Shown here piece by piece: positions 26,865 to 37,291 of a stretch of 64,000 nt of DNA (positions are counted from its first letter, which is position 1; the number at the start of each line of letters is the position of its first letter). The stretch covers positions 62,001 to 126,000 of the forward strand of contig JAJZPR010000002.1 of the NCBI GenBank assembly GCA_021847835.1, given 5' to 3'. The translations under genes were made by a program, and so were the position numbers. The notes under the pieces are model-generated. The model was given only the letters and a program-made list of their open reading frames with translations. It did no database searches and was not told the DNA's origin. The DNA comes from Pseudomonadota bacterium. GTDB lineage: Bacteria > Pseudomonadota > Gammaproteobacteria > Burkholderiales > Thiobacillaceae.

Positions 26865-27977
26865 ATGAGCGAAAAGGAAACCCGCGAAATCCGCCTCAAC
26901 CCCATCGTGCCGAGCGAGTCGGTGCTGGTCGCGACCGCGCGTTCCATGCGCCCCAAGAAGGCCGAGGACCTGGCGCCGCGCGACACGCGCAAGCACGTGG
27001 AGACCTGCCCGTTCTGCCGCGGCAACGAGGACAAGACCCCGCCGGAGATCTTCCGCGTCGAGGGCGAGGACGGCGACTGGGCGCTGCGCCTGGTGCCCAA
27101 CCTCTATCCGGTGCTGGGCGATGACCGCGAGAACACCAACTTCACCTTCGGCCTGCAGCAGACCATCGACGGCTACGGACGCCACGAGGTATTCGTCGAC
27201 CATCCGGACCACGGTGCCGCCATCCAGGAAATGAGCGAGGCGCACATCGAGAAGATGTTTCGCGCCTACCGCCGGCGCATGGGAGAACTGTACGAATCCG
27301 ACCCGCGCCTCAAATACGTGCTGGTGTTCAAGAATTTCGGCCCTGCCGCGGGCGCCTCGATTCCGCACACCCACAGCCAGGTCATCGCCATGCCGGTGGT
27401 GCCCGAGAACGTCGAGGCCGAAGTGCGCAACAGCGCGGAGTATTACCGCAAGCACCACCGCTGCATCTTCTGTGCCCTGGTGGACGAGGCGCTGACCTTC
27501 GAGGCCACCATCTACGATCGTGCCTCCGGCGAGATCCGCCGCAAGGTCGACGTCGGCCAGTACGTGATCGAGCGCGGCCGGCATTTCATCGCCGTGAAAC
27601 CCTTCGCCAGCCGCTTCGAGTGGGAAGTGCACATCCTGCCGCTCGCGCATTCGGCCGAATTCCTCGACACCCCGGACGACTGGCTGCCCGACCTCGCCCG
27701 CGTCATGCGCCGCACCATGGCCAGGCTCGACGCCGTGATCGGCGGCGCGCAGTACAACTTCTTCCTGCACTCCGTGCCGCATGGCGGCATGGACTCAAGG
27801 CCTGGCGTGGCGCACGGCGGCGAGGCCGGCACACATGCGGCCAGCTACCACTGGCACCTGGAAATCTGCCCGCGCACGTCCATTCCCACCGGTTTTGAAC
27901 TCGGCTCGGGTCTCTATGTCAACACCATCAGTCCGGAAGCGGCGGCGCGGCGCTTGCGCGAGGTGGAACTGCCCTGA
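26865..27977 (+). CDS. galT: Galactose-1-phosphate uridylyltransferase-like protein (HIT superfamily)
   Basis: 370 aa. ETCPFCRGNEDKTPPE and HRCIFCAL carry zinc-type cysteine pairs. The nucleotidyl-transfer motif is SIPHTHSQ, with a second histidine motif SYHWHLEICPR. This fits GalT, which swaps UMP between UDP-glucose and galactose-1-phosphate, although related ADP-sugar or AMP transferases share the fold. No galK or galE is adjacent. The gene stands between der and hfq, which are usually neighbours, and is preceded by a palindromic repeat. GGAAG lies 9 bp before the ATG. Confidence 0.78.
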   Translation: MSEKETREIRLNPIVPSESVLVATARSMRPKKAEDLAPRDTRKHVETCPFCRGNEDKTPPEIFRVEGEDGDWALRLVPNLYPVLGDDRENTNFTFGLQQTIDGYGRHEVFVDHPDHGAAIQEMSEAHIEKMFRAYRRRMGELYESDPRLKYVLVFKNFGPAAGASIPHTHSQVIAMPVVPENVEAEVRNSAEYYRKHHRCIFCALVDEALTFEATIYDRASGEIRRKVDVGQYVIERGRHFIAVKPFASRFEWEVHILPLAHSAEFLDTPDDWLPDLARVMRRTMARLDAVIGGAQYNFFLHSVPHGGMDSRPGVAHGGEAGTHAASYHWHLEICPRTSIPTGFELGSGLYVNTISPEAAARRLREVELP

Positions 27978-28145
27978 CCCTTTGCATGAGCCCGGCAATC
28001 TGCGGCAGGAGGGCTGTTCCCCGGGCAGCCGCGATTGCCGCATCCCGCTTTTCCGGCTTTGAACTAGAATGGGACTTGGCCGGAAAGCCCTTGAAAAGCT
28101 GACGGCCGGCCCAATAACACAACAGACAACAACAGGAGAGCCAAT

Positions 28146-28385
28146 ATGGCCGGCAAACCGCAACTATTACAAGACCCGTTTCTGAATGCATTGCGCAAGG
28201 AGCATGTGCCCGTATCCATCTATCTGGTGAATGGCATCAAGCTGCAGGGGCAGGTCGATGCGTTCGACCAGTACGTGGTTTTGCTCAAGAACTCCGTCAC
28301 CCAGATGGTCTACAAGCACGCGATTTCCACGGTGGTGCCGTCGCGGGCGATCAGTTGGCAGGGCAGCGAGGAAGAAAGCTCCTGA
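28146..28385 (+). CDS. hfq: RNA chaperone Hfq
   Basis: 79 aa. The Sm fold is complete: [28 protein letters not shown] is Sm1, and [13 protein letters not shown] is Sm2 with the KH motif. The C-terminal tail is short, as in other betaproteobacteria. Hfq hexamers pair small RNAs with mRNAs. AGGAG lies about 8 bp before the ATG. hflX follows with 33 bp between them, the usual partner order. Confidence 0.98.
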   Translation: MAGKPQLLQDPFLNALRKEHVPVSIYLVNGIKLQGQVDAFDQYVVLLKNSVTQMVYKHAISTVVPSRAISWQGSEEESS

Positions 28386-28418
28386 CCGCCCCTCAAATAG
28401 CACAGCCGGTAATTCACT

Positions 28419-29555
28419 CTGTTTGAACGTCCCACGGGCGGCGAACGCGCGCTGCTCGTCTCCCTCGATTTCGATACCCCGGATTACGCAGAAAGCACCG
28501 AGGAGTTCCAGCGCCTGGCGGAGTCCGCCGGGCTGGACGTCGCCGGCCTGATCAAGGGCCGCCGCAGCCGGCCCGACCCGCGCTTCTTCGCCGGCAGCGG
28601 CAAGGCCGATGAAATCGCCTCGGCGGTGGCCGAAAACGGCGCCGAGGTGGTGCTGTTCAATCACGAATTGTCGCCTGCCCAGGAGCGCAACCTGGAACGC
28701 CATCTCCAATGCCGGGTGGTGGACCGGGTGGCGCTGATCCTGGATATTTTCGCCAGCCGCGCCCAGAGCGCCGAGGGCAAGCTGCAAGTGGAACTCGCCC
28801 AGTTGCAGCATCTTTCCACCCGGCTGGTGCGCGGCTGGACCCACCTCGAGCGGCAAAAGGGCGGCATCGGCCTGCGCGGCCCCGGCGAAACCCAGCTGGA
28901 AACCGACCGCCGCCTGCTGGGTGATCGCGTCAAGACGCTGAAAACCCGCCTCGCGAAGCTCTCGAAACAGAGACAGACCCAGCGCCGCGCGCGCAGCCGC
29001 AACCGCGTGAAAACCGTGGCGCTGGTGGGTTATACCAACGCCGGCAAATCCACGCTGTTCAACGCGCTCACGCGCGCCGGGGCCTATGCCGCCGACCAGC
29101 TGTTCGCCACCCTCGATACCACCAGCCGCAAGCTTTACCTGCCGGGCGCGGGCGAGGTGATCGTGTCGGACACGGTCGGCTTCATCAGCGACCTGCCGCA
29201 CAGCCTGATCGCGGCCTTCCGCGCCACCCTGGAAGCGACTGCCGAGGCCGATCTGCTGCTGCATGTGGTGGACAGCGCCAGCCCCAACCGTGACCGCCAA
29301 ATGCACGAGGTGGACAAGGTGCTGGCCGAAATCGGCGCGGGCCAGGTGTCGCAACTGCTGGTGTACAACAAGATCGACATGACCGGCGCCGCGCCCGGCG
29401 TCGAGAAAGGCGAATATGGTAAACTTCAGGCCGTTCGCGTTTCCGCCAGAAACGGCGCGGGTCTTGATGATTTGCGGCGTGTATTGGCGGAAATTTTGTT
29501 GATGGAACAGGCGGATGGCGGCGGGCTTCCGGCGCTGCCGGCAGAATCGGCCTGA
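28419..29555 (+). CDS. hflX: GTPase HflX, apparent CTG start
   Basis: 378 aa if translation starts at the CTG at 28419. The encoded FERPTGGERALLVSLDFD aligns with the family N-terminus (FDRYDAGEQAVLV in E. coli). A stop lies three codons upstream, and no ATG, GTG or TTG occurs in frame until the GTG at 28626, which would remove about 69 residues of the N-terminal domain. Later motifs are GGIGLRGPGETQLETDRR, G1 GYTNAGKSTLFN and SDTVGFI. HflX is a ribosome-splitting GTPase. The start has no good Shine-Dalgarno. It sits between hfq and hflK. Confidence 0.93.
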   Translation: MFERPTGGERALLVSLDFDTPDYAESTEEFQRLAESAGLDVAGLIKGRRSRPDPRFFAGSGKADEIASAVAENGAEVVLFNHELSPAQERNLERHLQCRVVDRVALILDIFASRAQSAEGKLQVELAQLQHLSTRLVRGWTHLERQKGGIGLRGPGETQLETDRRLLGDRVKTLKTRLAKLSKQRQTQRRARSRNRVKTVALVGYTNAGKSTLFNALTRAGAYAADQLFATLDTTSRKLYLPGAGEVIVSDTVGFISDLPHSLIAAFRATLEATAEADLLLHVVDSASPNRDRQMHEVDKVLAEIGAGQVSQLLVYNKIDMTGAAPGVEKGEYGKLQAVRVSARNGAGLDDLRRVLAEILLMEQADGGGLPALPAESA

Positions 29556-29591
29556 TTCTCTGAGACTTCATTGATAGACAACTAAATTTCT

Positions 29592-30755
29592 ATGGCCTGG
29601 AATGATCCCCAGTGGGGCAAGAAAGACAACGCAGGTCCGCCTGACCTGGACGAGCTGTGGAGGCGCTTCAACCAGCGCCTCGCCGGCATGTTCGGCGACA
29701 AGGGAGGCGGCGCGCCATCCCGCGGCCTGGTCGGCGGCCTGATCGGCCTGGCGTTCCTGGTGTGGATCGCGACCGGCTTCTATATTGTCGACGCCGGCTC
29801 CAGAGGCGTCGTGCAGCGCTTCGGCAAGTACACGGAAACCACCGGTCCCGGCGCCCATCTGCGCCTGCCCTGGCCGATCGAGACCCATCGCGTGGTGAAC
29901 TTGGAAAGCGTGCGCACCATCGAGGTGGGCTATCGCGGCAAATCCAAGAACCTGCAGGAATCGCTGATGCTGACCGACGACGAGAACATCGTCGATCTGC
30001 AGTTTGCCGTGCAGTACAACCTCAAGAGCGCCGAGGATTTCGTTTTCGTCAACCGCTACGAAAACATGGCCGATGGCGACGACGTGGTGCGCCAGGCGGC
30101 GGAAACCGCAATGCGCGAGGTGGTGGGCAAGAGCAAGATGTATTTCGTGCTCAACGTGGGGCGCAGCGAAGTCGCCGCGCAGGCCAAGGAACTGATGCAG
30201 GCCATTCTCGACCGCTACAAGTCCGGCATCAACATCAGCCAGATCACCCTGCAGAACGTGCAGGCGCCGGAACAGGTGCTGGCGGCATTCGAGGACGTGC
30301 AAAAGGCCAACCAGGACCGTGATCGCCTGAAGAACGAGGCGCAGGCCTATGCCAACGACGTGGTGCCGCGTGCGCGCGGCCAGGCCGCGCGCCTGATGGA
30401 AGAAGCGGAAGGCTACAGGCAGAAGGTGGTCGCCAACGCCCAGGGCGAGGCCGCGCGCTTTGCCCAGGTGCTGGCCGAGTACCAGAAGGCGCCGGCGGTG
30501 ACGCGCCAGCGCCTGTATCTCGACACCATGCAGCAGGTGCTGAACAGCAGCAGCAAGGTGGTGGTGGATCAGAAGGGCAACGGCAGCCTGCTTTACCTGC
30601 CGCTGGACAAGCTGCAGCAGATCGCCTCCCAGCCTTATGCCAGTGCGCCCGATGCGCTGCGCCAGCCGCCGGCTTCGGCTGCGCCGTCAGGCGGGCCCGC
30701 AACGCTGGGTGGCGGGCGAGAACTGCTGGGACGTGAACGGGGAGAGCGGCCATGA
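29592..30755 (+). CDS. hflK: FtsH protease regulator HflK
   Basis: 387 aa. The N-terminus is Gly- and Asp-rich and cytosolic, followed by a transmembrane helix (about 45-65, LVGGLIGLAFLVWIATGFYIV) and a periplasmic SPFH/band 7 domain starting GSRGVVQRFGKY. A long helical stretch and a Pro/Ala/Gly-rich tail complete it. HflK and HflC form a membrane cage around FtsH. The ATG of hflC overlaps the end of this gene. Confidence 0.97.
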   Translation: MAWNDPQWGKKDNAGPPDLDELWRRFNQRLAGMFGDKGGGAPSRGLVGGLIGLAFLVWIATGFYIVDAGSRGVVQRFGKYTETTGPGAHLRLPWPIETHRVVNLESVRTIEVGYRGKSKNLQESLMLTDDENIVDLQFAVQYNLKSAEDFVFVNRYENMADGDDVVRQAAETAMREVVGKSKMYFVLNVGRSEVAAQAKELMQAILDRYKSGINISQITLQNVQAPEQVLAAFEDVQKANQDRDRLKNEAQAYANDVVPRARGQAARLMEEAEGYRQKVVANAQGEAARFAQVLAEYQKAPAVTRQRLYLDTMQQVLNSSSKVVVDQKGNGSLLYLPLDKLQQIASQPYASAPDALRQPPASAAPSGGPATLGGGRELLGRERGERP

Positions 30756-31630
30756 ATCGCATCGCAACTATCGTCATCGCCGCCCTGGCCGGCCTCATCG
30801 TGCTGAATTCCGTCATTTTCACCGTGGATCAGCGGCAGGTCGCCATGGTGCGCCAGTTCGGCGAGGTAGTCGCCGTGCACAAGGAGCCGGGGCTGAAGGT
30901 CAAGCTGCCGCTGGTGCAGAACGTGCTGTATTTCGACACGCGCATTCTCACTTCGGATGCCAAGCAGGCGGAAAGCTTCCTGACGGCCGAAAAGAAGAAC
31001 GTGCTAGTCGATTCCTTCATCAAGTGGCGCGTGATCGACGCCAACCAGTTCTATGTTGCCGTGGGCGCCGATGAGGGTCGTGCCGCCACCCGTCTGCATC
31101 AGACCGTGAACGACGGCCTGCGCGCCGAGTTCGGCAAGCGTACCGTGCACGACGTGGTGTCGGGCGAACGCGACCAGATCATGCGCATCATCCAGCAAAA
31201 GGCCGACCAGGACGCGCGCAAGATCGGCGTGCAGGTGGTGGACGTGCGCCTGAAGCGCGTCGACCTGTCCGACGACGTCAGCCAGTCGGTTTACGGGCGC
31301 ATGGAAGCCGAGCGCAAGCGCGACGCCAACGACGCGCGCGCGACCGGCGCGGCCGAGGCGGAAAAGATCCGCGCCGACGCCGACCGCCAGAAGGCCATCA
31401 TCATCGCCGAAGCCTACCGCGATGCCGAGCGCATCAAGGGCGAGGGCGATGCGAAGGCCAGCGCCATCTACGCGGCGGCCTACGGCAAGAACCCCGAGTT
31501 CTATGCCTTCTACCGCTCCATGCAGGCCTACCGCGAGAGCTTTGCCAGCAAGAGCGACCTGATGGTGCTCGACCCCAGTTCGGATTTCTTCAAGTACATG
31601 AAGAACCCGCGCGCGTCCGGAGGCAAGTAA
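30752..31630 (+). CDS. hflC: FtsH protease regulator HflC
   Basis: 292 aa. An N-terminal signal anchor (IATIVIAALAGLIVLNSVIFTV) is followed by the SPFH domain (DQRQVAMVRQFGEVV through VKRVDLSDDVS-type motifs) and a helical C-terminus (AEAEKIRADADRQKAIIIAE). It is the partner of HflK. It overlaps hflK by 4 bp and is followed 3 bp later by the DUF2065 gene. Confidence 0.97.
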   Translation: MNRIATIVIAALAGLIVLNSVIFTVDQRQVAMVRQFGEVVAVHKEPGLKVKLPLVQNVLYFDTRILTSDAKQAESFLTAEKKNVLVDSFIKWRVIDANQFYVAVGADEGRAATRLHQTVNDGLRAEFGKRTVHDVVSGERDQIMRIIQQKADQDARKIGVQVVDVRLKRVDLSDDVSQSVYGRMEAERKRDANDARATGAAEAEKIRADADRQKAIIIAEAYRDAERIKGEGDAKASAIYAAAYGKNPEFYAFYRSMQAYRESFASKSDLMVLDPSSDFFKYMKNPRASGGK

Positions 31631-31633
31631 TCC

Positions 31634-31822
31634 ATGGGGGCAGGCGAACTGGTCATGGCCTTCGGGCTGATGCTGATTCTCGAAGGCCTGATGCCGTTCG
31701 CCTCCCCCGCGATGTGGCGCGAAGCCTTCCGTCGCGCCGTCGAACTGCGCGATGGCCAGCTGCGCTTCGTCGGTGCGGCTTCCATGCTGGCCGGACTGGT
31801 GCTTGTCCTGTTGGCGAAATAA
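31634..31822 (+). CDS. DUF2065 (YjeT-like) small membrane protein
   Basis: 62 aa, two transmembrane helices (about 5-23 and 43-61) with an amphipathic loop RREAVELRD-like between. GLMLILEGLMPFASP and LRFVGAASMLAGLVLVLL are the family pattern. YjeT-like genes regularly sit after hflC and before hisZ or purA. Function is unknown. It is tightly packed between neighbours, 3 bp on each side. Confidence 0.92.
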   Translation: MGAGELVMAFGLMLILEGLMPFASPAMWREAFRRAVELRDGQLRFVGAASMLAGLVLVLLAK

Positions 31823-31825
31823 TCC

Positions 31826-32794
31826 ATGCGCGCCTGGCTGCTTCCCGAAAACATCGAAGACGTGCTGCCGCCCAAGGCCTGGCGGCTGGAGGACGTGCGT
31901 CGCGCCATGCTCGACCTGTTCCGCGCACGCGGTTACGAGCTCGTGGTGCCGCCGCTCATCGAATACGTCGATTCGCTGCTCACCGGCGCCGGTTCCGATC
32001 TCGACCTCAAGACCTTCAAGCTCGTCGACCAGCTCTCCGGCCGCATGATGGGCGTGCGCGCCGACATGACGCCGCAGGCGGCACGCATCGACGCGCACCT
32101 GCTCGGGCACAATCCGGTCAACCGCCTGTGTTACGCCGGCAGCGTGCTGCATGCCGTGCCCGATGGTGTGTACCATTCGCGCGAACCCATGCAGTTGGGC
32201 GCCGAGCTGTATGGCGTGGCGGGCGTGGAAGGGGATCTGGAAATCCTCACGCTGATGCTGGATGCACTGCAGGCAGCCGGCCTCAAGAATATCCAGCTCG
32301 ACATCGGCCACGTCGGCATCTACCGCGCGCTGGCCGAGGAGGCCGCGCTGTCGGCCGAACAGGAACGGGCGCTGTTCAAGGCGCTGCAATCCAAGGCTGC
32401 CGACGAGGCCGGCGCGATTTGCACAGGCCTCGACGCGCAGCTGGCCGATGCGCTGGCGGCGCTGACAAAACTGTATGGCGGCGTGGAAACGCTCGATGCG
32501 GCGCGCGTCGCGCTGCCGGATAATGCCCATATCCGTGCCGCGCTGGATACGCTGGCGCACCTGGCCGATTCGCTGCAAGGACGCGGCATCGAGCTCGCGC
32601 TCGACCTGGCCGAGCTGCGCGGCTACGGCTACCACAGCGGCGTGGTGTTCGCCGCCTACACCGGCGGCCACAGCCGCGCCATCGCTCTGGGCGGGCGTTA
32701 TGACGAGGCCGGCCGCGCCTTCGGACGCGCGCGTCCTGCGACCGGATTCAGCCTCGACCTGCGCGAACTGGTGGAAACCGCGCCGGGTGAATGA
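31826..32794 (+). CDS. hisZ: ATP phosphoribosyltransferase regulatory subunit HisZ
   Basis: 322 aa. The protein resembles the catalytic core of histidyl-tRNA synthetase (MRAWLLPENIEDVLPPKAWRLE, MGVRADMTPQAARIDAH, ALGGRYDEAGRAFGR) but lacks the anticodon domain. This is HisZ, which activates the short form of HisG, the first enzyme of histidine synthesis. hisG is not in the window. It is coupled by 3 bp to DUF2065 and lies 24 bp before purA, as in many betaproteobacteria. Confidence 0.95.
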   Translation: MRAWLLPENIEDVLPPKAWRLEDVRRAMLDLFRARGYELVVPPLIEYVDSLLTGAGSDLDLKTFKLVDQLSGRMMGVRADMTPQAARIDAHLLGHNPVNRLCYAGSVLHAVPDGVYHSREPMQLGAELYGVAGVEGDLEILTLMLDALQAAGLKNIQLDIGHVGIYRALAEEAALSAEQERALFKALQSKAADEAGAICTGLDAQLADALAALTKLYGGVETLDAARVALPDNAHIRAALDTLAHLADSLQGRGIELALDLAELRGYGYHSGVVFAAYTGGHSRAIALGGRYDEAGRAFGRARPATGFSLDLRELVETAPGE

Positions 32795-34111
<1,317 letters not shown>

Positions 34112-34137
34112 TTTCGCCTTGAGAGGGCGTAAAATGC

Positions 34138-34167
34138 AAAAGGCAGCGCCGGATGGCGCTGCCTTTT
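34138..34167. terminator. Bidirectional terminator between purA and tRNA-Leu
   Basis: AAAAGGCAGCGCC and GGCGCTGCCTTTT form a perfect 13-bp stem with loop GGAT and T-runs at both ends. It ends the purA transcript on the plus strand and the tRNA transcript on the minus strand. Confidence 0.92.
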
Positions 34168-34174
34168 ATGCGTC

Positions 34175-34259
<85 letters not shown>

Positions 34260-34272
34260 GCGGAAGCCGCGT

Positions 34273-34300
34273 ATTTTAAGGGAAGCGCATAAATTGTCAA
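34273..34300 (-). promoter_or_regulatory. Strong sigma-70 promoter of tRNA-Leu
   Basis: On the minus strand TTGACA (perfect -35) and TAAAAT (-10) are 16 bp apart, and the -10 ends 13 bp before the tRNA. The -35 overlaps the likely TTG start of rnr on the other strand. Confidence 0.8.
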
Positions 34301-36558
34301 CGAAGAAATCAAGCCGCGGTCGCGGAAAATCATCAACCAGCATGGGCCTGCGGTCCCAGGATCCCTATCTGGAGCGGGAAAGGGCCAAATATGGCCAGCC
34401 TTTGCCTTCGCGTGAATTCGTCTGCCAGGTGCTGGAACAGGAGGGCCGGCCGCTGTCATTCGGCGCGCTTGCAGGCCTGTTGAGCATCCGCGAGGACGAA
34501 CTGCCGCTGTTCCAGCGTCGCCTCGGCGCCATGGCGCGCGACGGCCAGTTGATGCAGAACCGGCGCGACGAGTGGTGCCTGCCGACCAAGCTCGATCTCA
34601 TCCGCGGCAGGGTGGAAGGCCATCCCGATGGTTTCGGCTTCGTGGTGCCGGACGAAGGCGGCGAGGATCTGTTCCTCTCGCCCAAGGAAATGCACCAGGT
34701 GCTGCACGGTGACAAGGTGCTCGTGCGCATCGCCGGCGTGGATCGGCGCGGACGGCGCGAGGGCAAGATCGTCGAGGTGCTGGAGCGCGGACTTAAGAAA
34801 GTCGTCGGCCGCTATTACGAAGAGCATGGTGTCGGCTTCCTGGTGGCGGAAAACCGCCGCATCAACCAGGACATCCTGATTCCGCGCGAATACGCCGGCA
34901 AGGCCCAGTCCGCCCAGGTGGTGACGGTCGAGATCGTGTCCTGGCCGACCAAGCATTCCGAGGCGATCGGGCGCGTGGTGGAAGTGCTGGGCGATTTCAC
35001 CGGCCCCGGCATGGAAATCGAGATTGCGCTGAGAAAGCATGACCTGCCGCACGAGTTCCCGCCTGAAGTCGAAACGCAAGCCAAGAAGCTGCCGAAGAAA
35101 GTGCTGAAAAAGGACTGGGCAGGGCGCGAGGACATCACCCAGTTGCCGCTCGTCACCATCGACAGCGAAACCGCGCGCGACTTCGACGATGCGGTGTACT
35201 GCGAAAAATCCGGCCGCGGCTGGCGCCTGGTGGTGGCGATCGCGGACGTTTCACACTATGTCAAACCCGGCGACGCGCTCGACGGCGAGGCCTACGGCCG
35301 CGGCAACTCGGTGTATTTCCCGCGCCGCGTCATTCCCATGCTGCCGGAGGCCCTGTCCAACGGCCTGTGCTCGCTCAATCCCCAGGTCGAGCGCCTGTGC
35401 ATGGTGTGCGACATGAACATCAACGCGCGCGGCGACCTCGGCGACTACCGCTTCTATCCGGCGGTGATGTTCTCGCACGCAAGGCTGACCTACACGCAGG
35501 TGTGGAACTGGCTGTCGGACGAGGAAAAGCCGGGCAAGGAGCACATGCCCCTGCTGCCGCACCTGCAGAATCTGCAAAAGCTTTTCCACCTGTTGCAGAA
35601 AAACCGCCAGAAGCGCGGCGCCATCGACTTCGAGAGCGTGGAAACGCGCATGCTGTTCGACGACCACGGCAAGATCACCCGCATCGAGCCGGTGCATCGC
35701 AACGATGCGCACAAGCTGATCGAGGAGTGCATGCTGGCGGCCAATACCTGCGCCGCAGATTTCCTGATCAGCAACAAGCGCCCCGGCCTGTACCGCGTGC
35801 ACGAAGGCCCGACGCCGGAGAAACTGCAGGCGCTGCGCGGTTTCCTCGCCGAATTCGGGCTGCAACTGGGCGGCGGCGACGAGCCGCAGGCCAAGGACTA
35901 CGCCGCGTTGCTGGAAAAGATCAAGCCGCGCCCGGACGCGCAACTCTTGCAGACCGTGATGCTGCGTTCGCTCAAGCAGGCCATGTACAGCCCGGACAAT
36001 GCCGGCCATTTCGGGCTGGCCTATGACCATTACACTCATTTCACTTCGCCCATCCGGCGCTATCCTGATCTGATGGTGCATCGCGCCATCAAGGCCGGCC
36101 TCGCCAAGGAAAAGCCCGGCAAGCAGCCGCTGGCCGAAATCGGCATGCATTGTTCCATGACCGAGCGCCGTGCCGACGAGGCCAGCCGCGACGTGGAGTC
36201 CTGGCTCAAGACCTATTACATGCGCGACCATATCGGCAACGTCTACACCGGCACGGTTTCCGCCGCCACCAGCTTCGGCATATTCGTGGCGCTGGACGAG
36301 GTGTTCGTCGAAGGCCTGGTGCACGTGACCGAACTGGGGCAGGACTATTTCCATTACGACCAGGGCAAGCACTGGCTGATCGGCGAGCGCACCGGCAAGC
36401 GTTTCCGTCTGGGCGATCGCGTCACCGTGAAAGTCGTGCGCGCCGACATCGAGACCAGCAAGATCGACTTCACCCTGGTGGAGGAGCCGCGCGAGATCAG
36501 GCCTGCGGAAACCGAAAAGCCGGCTAAAAAAAGAAGCAAAAGCAAAGCAACATCATGA
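34294..36558 (+). CDS. rnr: Ribonuclease R
   Basis: 754 aa from the TTG at 34294 (AAGGGA about 10 bp upstream). The ATG at 34342 is a possible alternative that removes 16 basic residues. Domains are an N-terminal winged helix (about 35-95), two cold-shock domains (about 100-240), the RNB exonuclease core with DSETARDFDDAVYCE supplying metal-binding Asps (about residue 290), the S1 domain (about 650-735, GNVYTGTVSAATSFGIFVAL) and a Lys-rich tail. It degrades structured RNA 3' to 5'. The stop overlaps the rlmB start. Confidence 0.95.
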   Translation: MSTKKSSRGRGKSSTSMGLRSQDPYLERERAKYGQPLPSREFVCQVLEQEGRPLSFGALAGLLSIREDELPLFQRRLGAMARDGQLMQNRRDEWCLPTKLDLIRGRVEGHPDGFGFVVPDEGGEDLFLSPKEMHQVLHGDKVLVRIAGVDRRGRREGKIVEVLERGLKKVVGRYYEEHGVGFLVAENRRINQDILIPREYAGKAQSAQVVTVEIVSWPTKHSEAIGRVVEVLGDFTGPGMEIEIALRKHDLPHEFPPEVETQAKKLPKKVLKKDWAGREDITQLPLVTIDSETARDFDDAVYCEKSGRGWRLVVAIADVSHYVKPGDALDGEAYGRGNSVYFPRRVIPMLPEALSNGLCSLNPQVERLCMVCDMNINARGDLGDYRFYPAVMFSHARLTYTQVWNWLSDEEKPGKEHMPLLPHLQNLQKLFHLLQKNRQKRGAIDFESVETRMLFDDHGKITRIEPVHRNDAHKLIEECMLAANTCAADFLISNKRPGLYRVHEGPTPEKLQALRGFLAEFGLQLGGGDEPQAKDYAALLEKIKPRPDAQLLQTVMLRSLKQAMYSPDNAGHFGLAYDHYTHFTSPIRRYPDLMVHRAIKAGLAKEKPGKQPLAEIGMHCSMTERRADEASRDVESWLKTYYMRDHIGNVYTGTVSAATSFGIFVALDEVFVEGLVHVTELGQDYFHYDQGKHWLIGERTGKRFRLGDRVTVKVVRADIETSKIDFTLVEEPREIRPAETEKPAKKRSKSKATS

Positions 36559-37286
36559 AAGAACGCTGGATTTACGGCTTCCATGCCATCCGTGCGCGTT
36601 TGCGTTCCGCACCCGGCTCGGTCAAGGAAGTCTGGGTGGACGAGGGACGCCAGGATGCGCGCATGCGCGACCTGCTGGCGCTGATGAGCAGCATCGGTCT
36701 GACCGTGCGCACGGCCGACGGCGGCAGGCTGGACAAGATGGTGGGCGGCGCGCGCCACCAGGGCGTGGTGGCCAAGGTCGAGCCGGTGGCGATGGCGCGC
36801 ACGCTCGACGAAGTGATGGAAAGAATCGAAGGCGCGCCGCTTGTCGTGGTGCTGGACGGCGTGACCGACCCGCACAACCTCGGCGCCGTGCTGCGTTCCG
36901 CCGATGCCTTCGGCGCGCATGCGGTGATCGCGCCCAAGGACAAGGCGGTGGGCCTGAATGCCACGGTGGAAAAGGTCGCCTGCGGCGCGGCCGAAACCGT
37001 GCCCTATCTGATGGTGACCAACCTCGCGCGCAGCCTCGACGAATTGAAGGAACACCGCGTGTGGACCGTGGCCGCGGATGCGAGTGCGGACAAGACCATC
37101 GCCCAGATGGACGCCAAGTCCGGCATCGCCTGGGTGCTGGGCGCCGAAGGCGCGGGCTTGCGCCAGTTGACCAGGAAGACCTGTGACGAGACGGCGCGCA
37201 TTCCCATCGGCGGTTCGGTGGAAAGCCTGAACGTTTCCGTGTCGGCTGCGATCTGTTTGTACGAGAGCGCCCGCCAAAGGGGGTAA
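36555..37286 (+). CDS. rlmB: 23S rRNA 2'-O-ribose methyltransferase RlmB
   Basis: 243 aa. SPOUT fold: IYGFHAIRARLRSAPGSVKEVWVD is the N-terminal substrate domain. VLDGVTDPHNLGAVLRSADAFG, VLGAEGAGLRQLTRKTCDE and IPIGGSVESLNVSVSAAICLYE are the SpoU motifs 1-3. It methylates G2251 in the peptidyl-transferase loop. The rnr-rlmB pair with 4-bp overlap is conserved in proteobacteria. A second SpoU-family enzyme is at 60710. Confidence 0.96.
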   Translation: MKERWIYGFHAIRARLRSAPGSVKEVWVDEGRQDARMRDLLALMSSIGLTVRTADGGRLDKMVGGARHQGVVAKVEPVAMARTLDEVMERIEGAPLVVVLDGVTDPHNLGAVLRSADAFGAHAVIAPKDKAVGLNATVEKVACGAAETVPYLMVTNLARSLDELKEHRVWTVAADASADKTIAQMDAKSGIAWVLGAEGAGLRQLTRKTCDETARIPIGGSVESLNVSVSAAICLYESARQRG

Positions 37287-37291
37287 TTGTC

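Noticed and set aside
31004-32671. 555-codon minus-strand open frame opposite hflC and hisZ
   Set aside because: It overlaps two clear genes and has the Gly/His/Arg/Gln-biased composition of an antisense frame.
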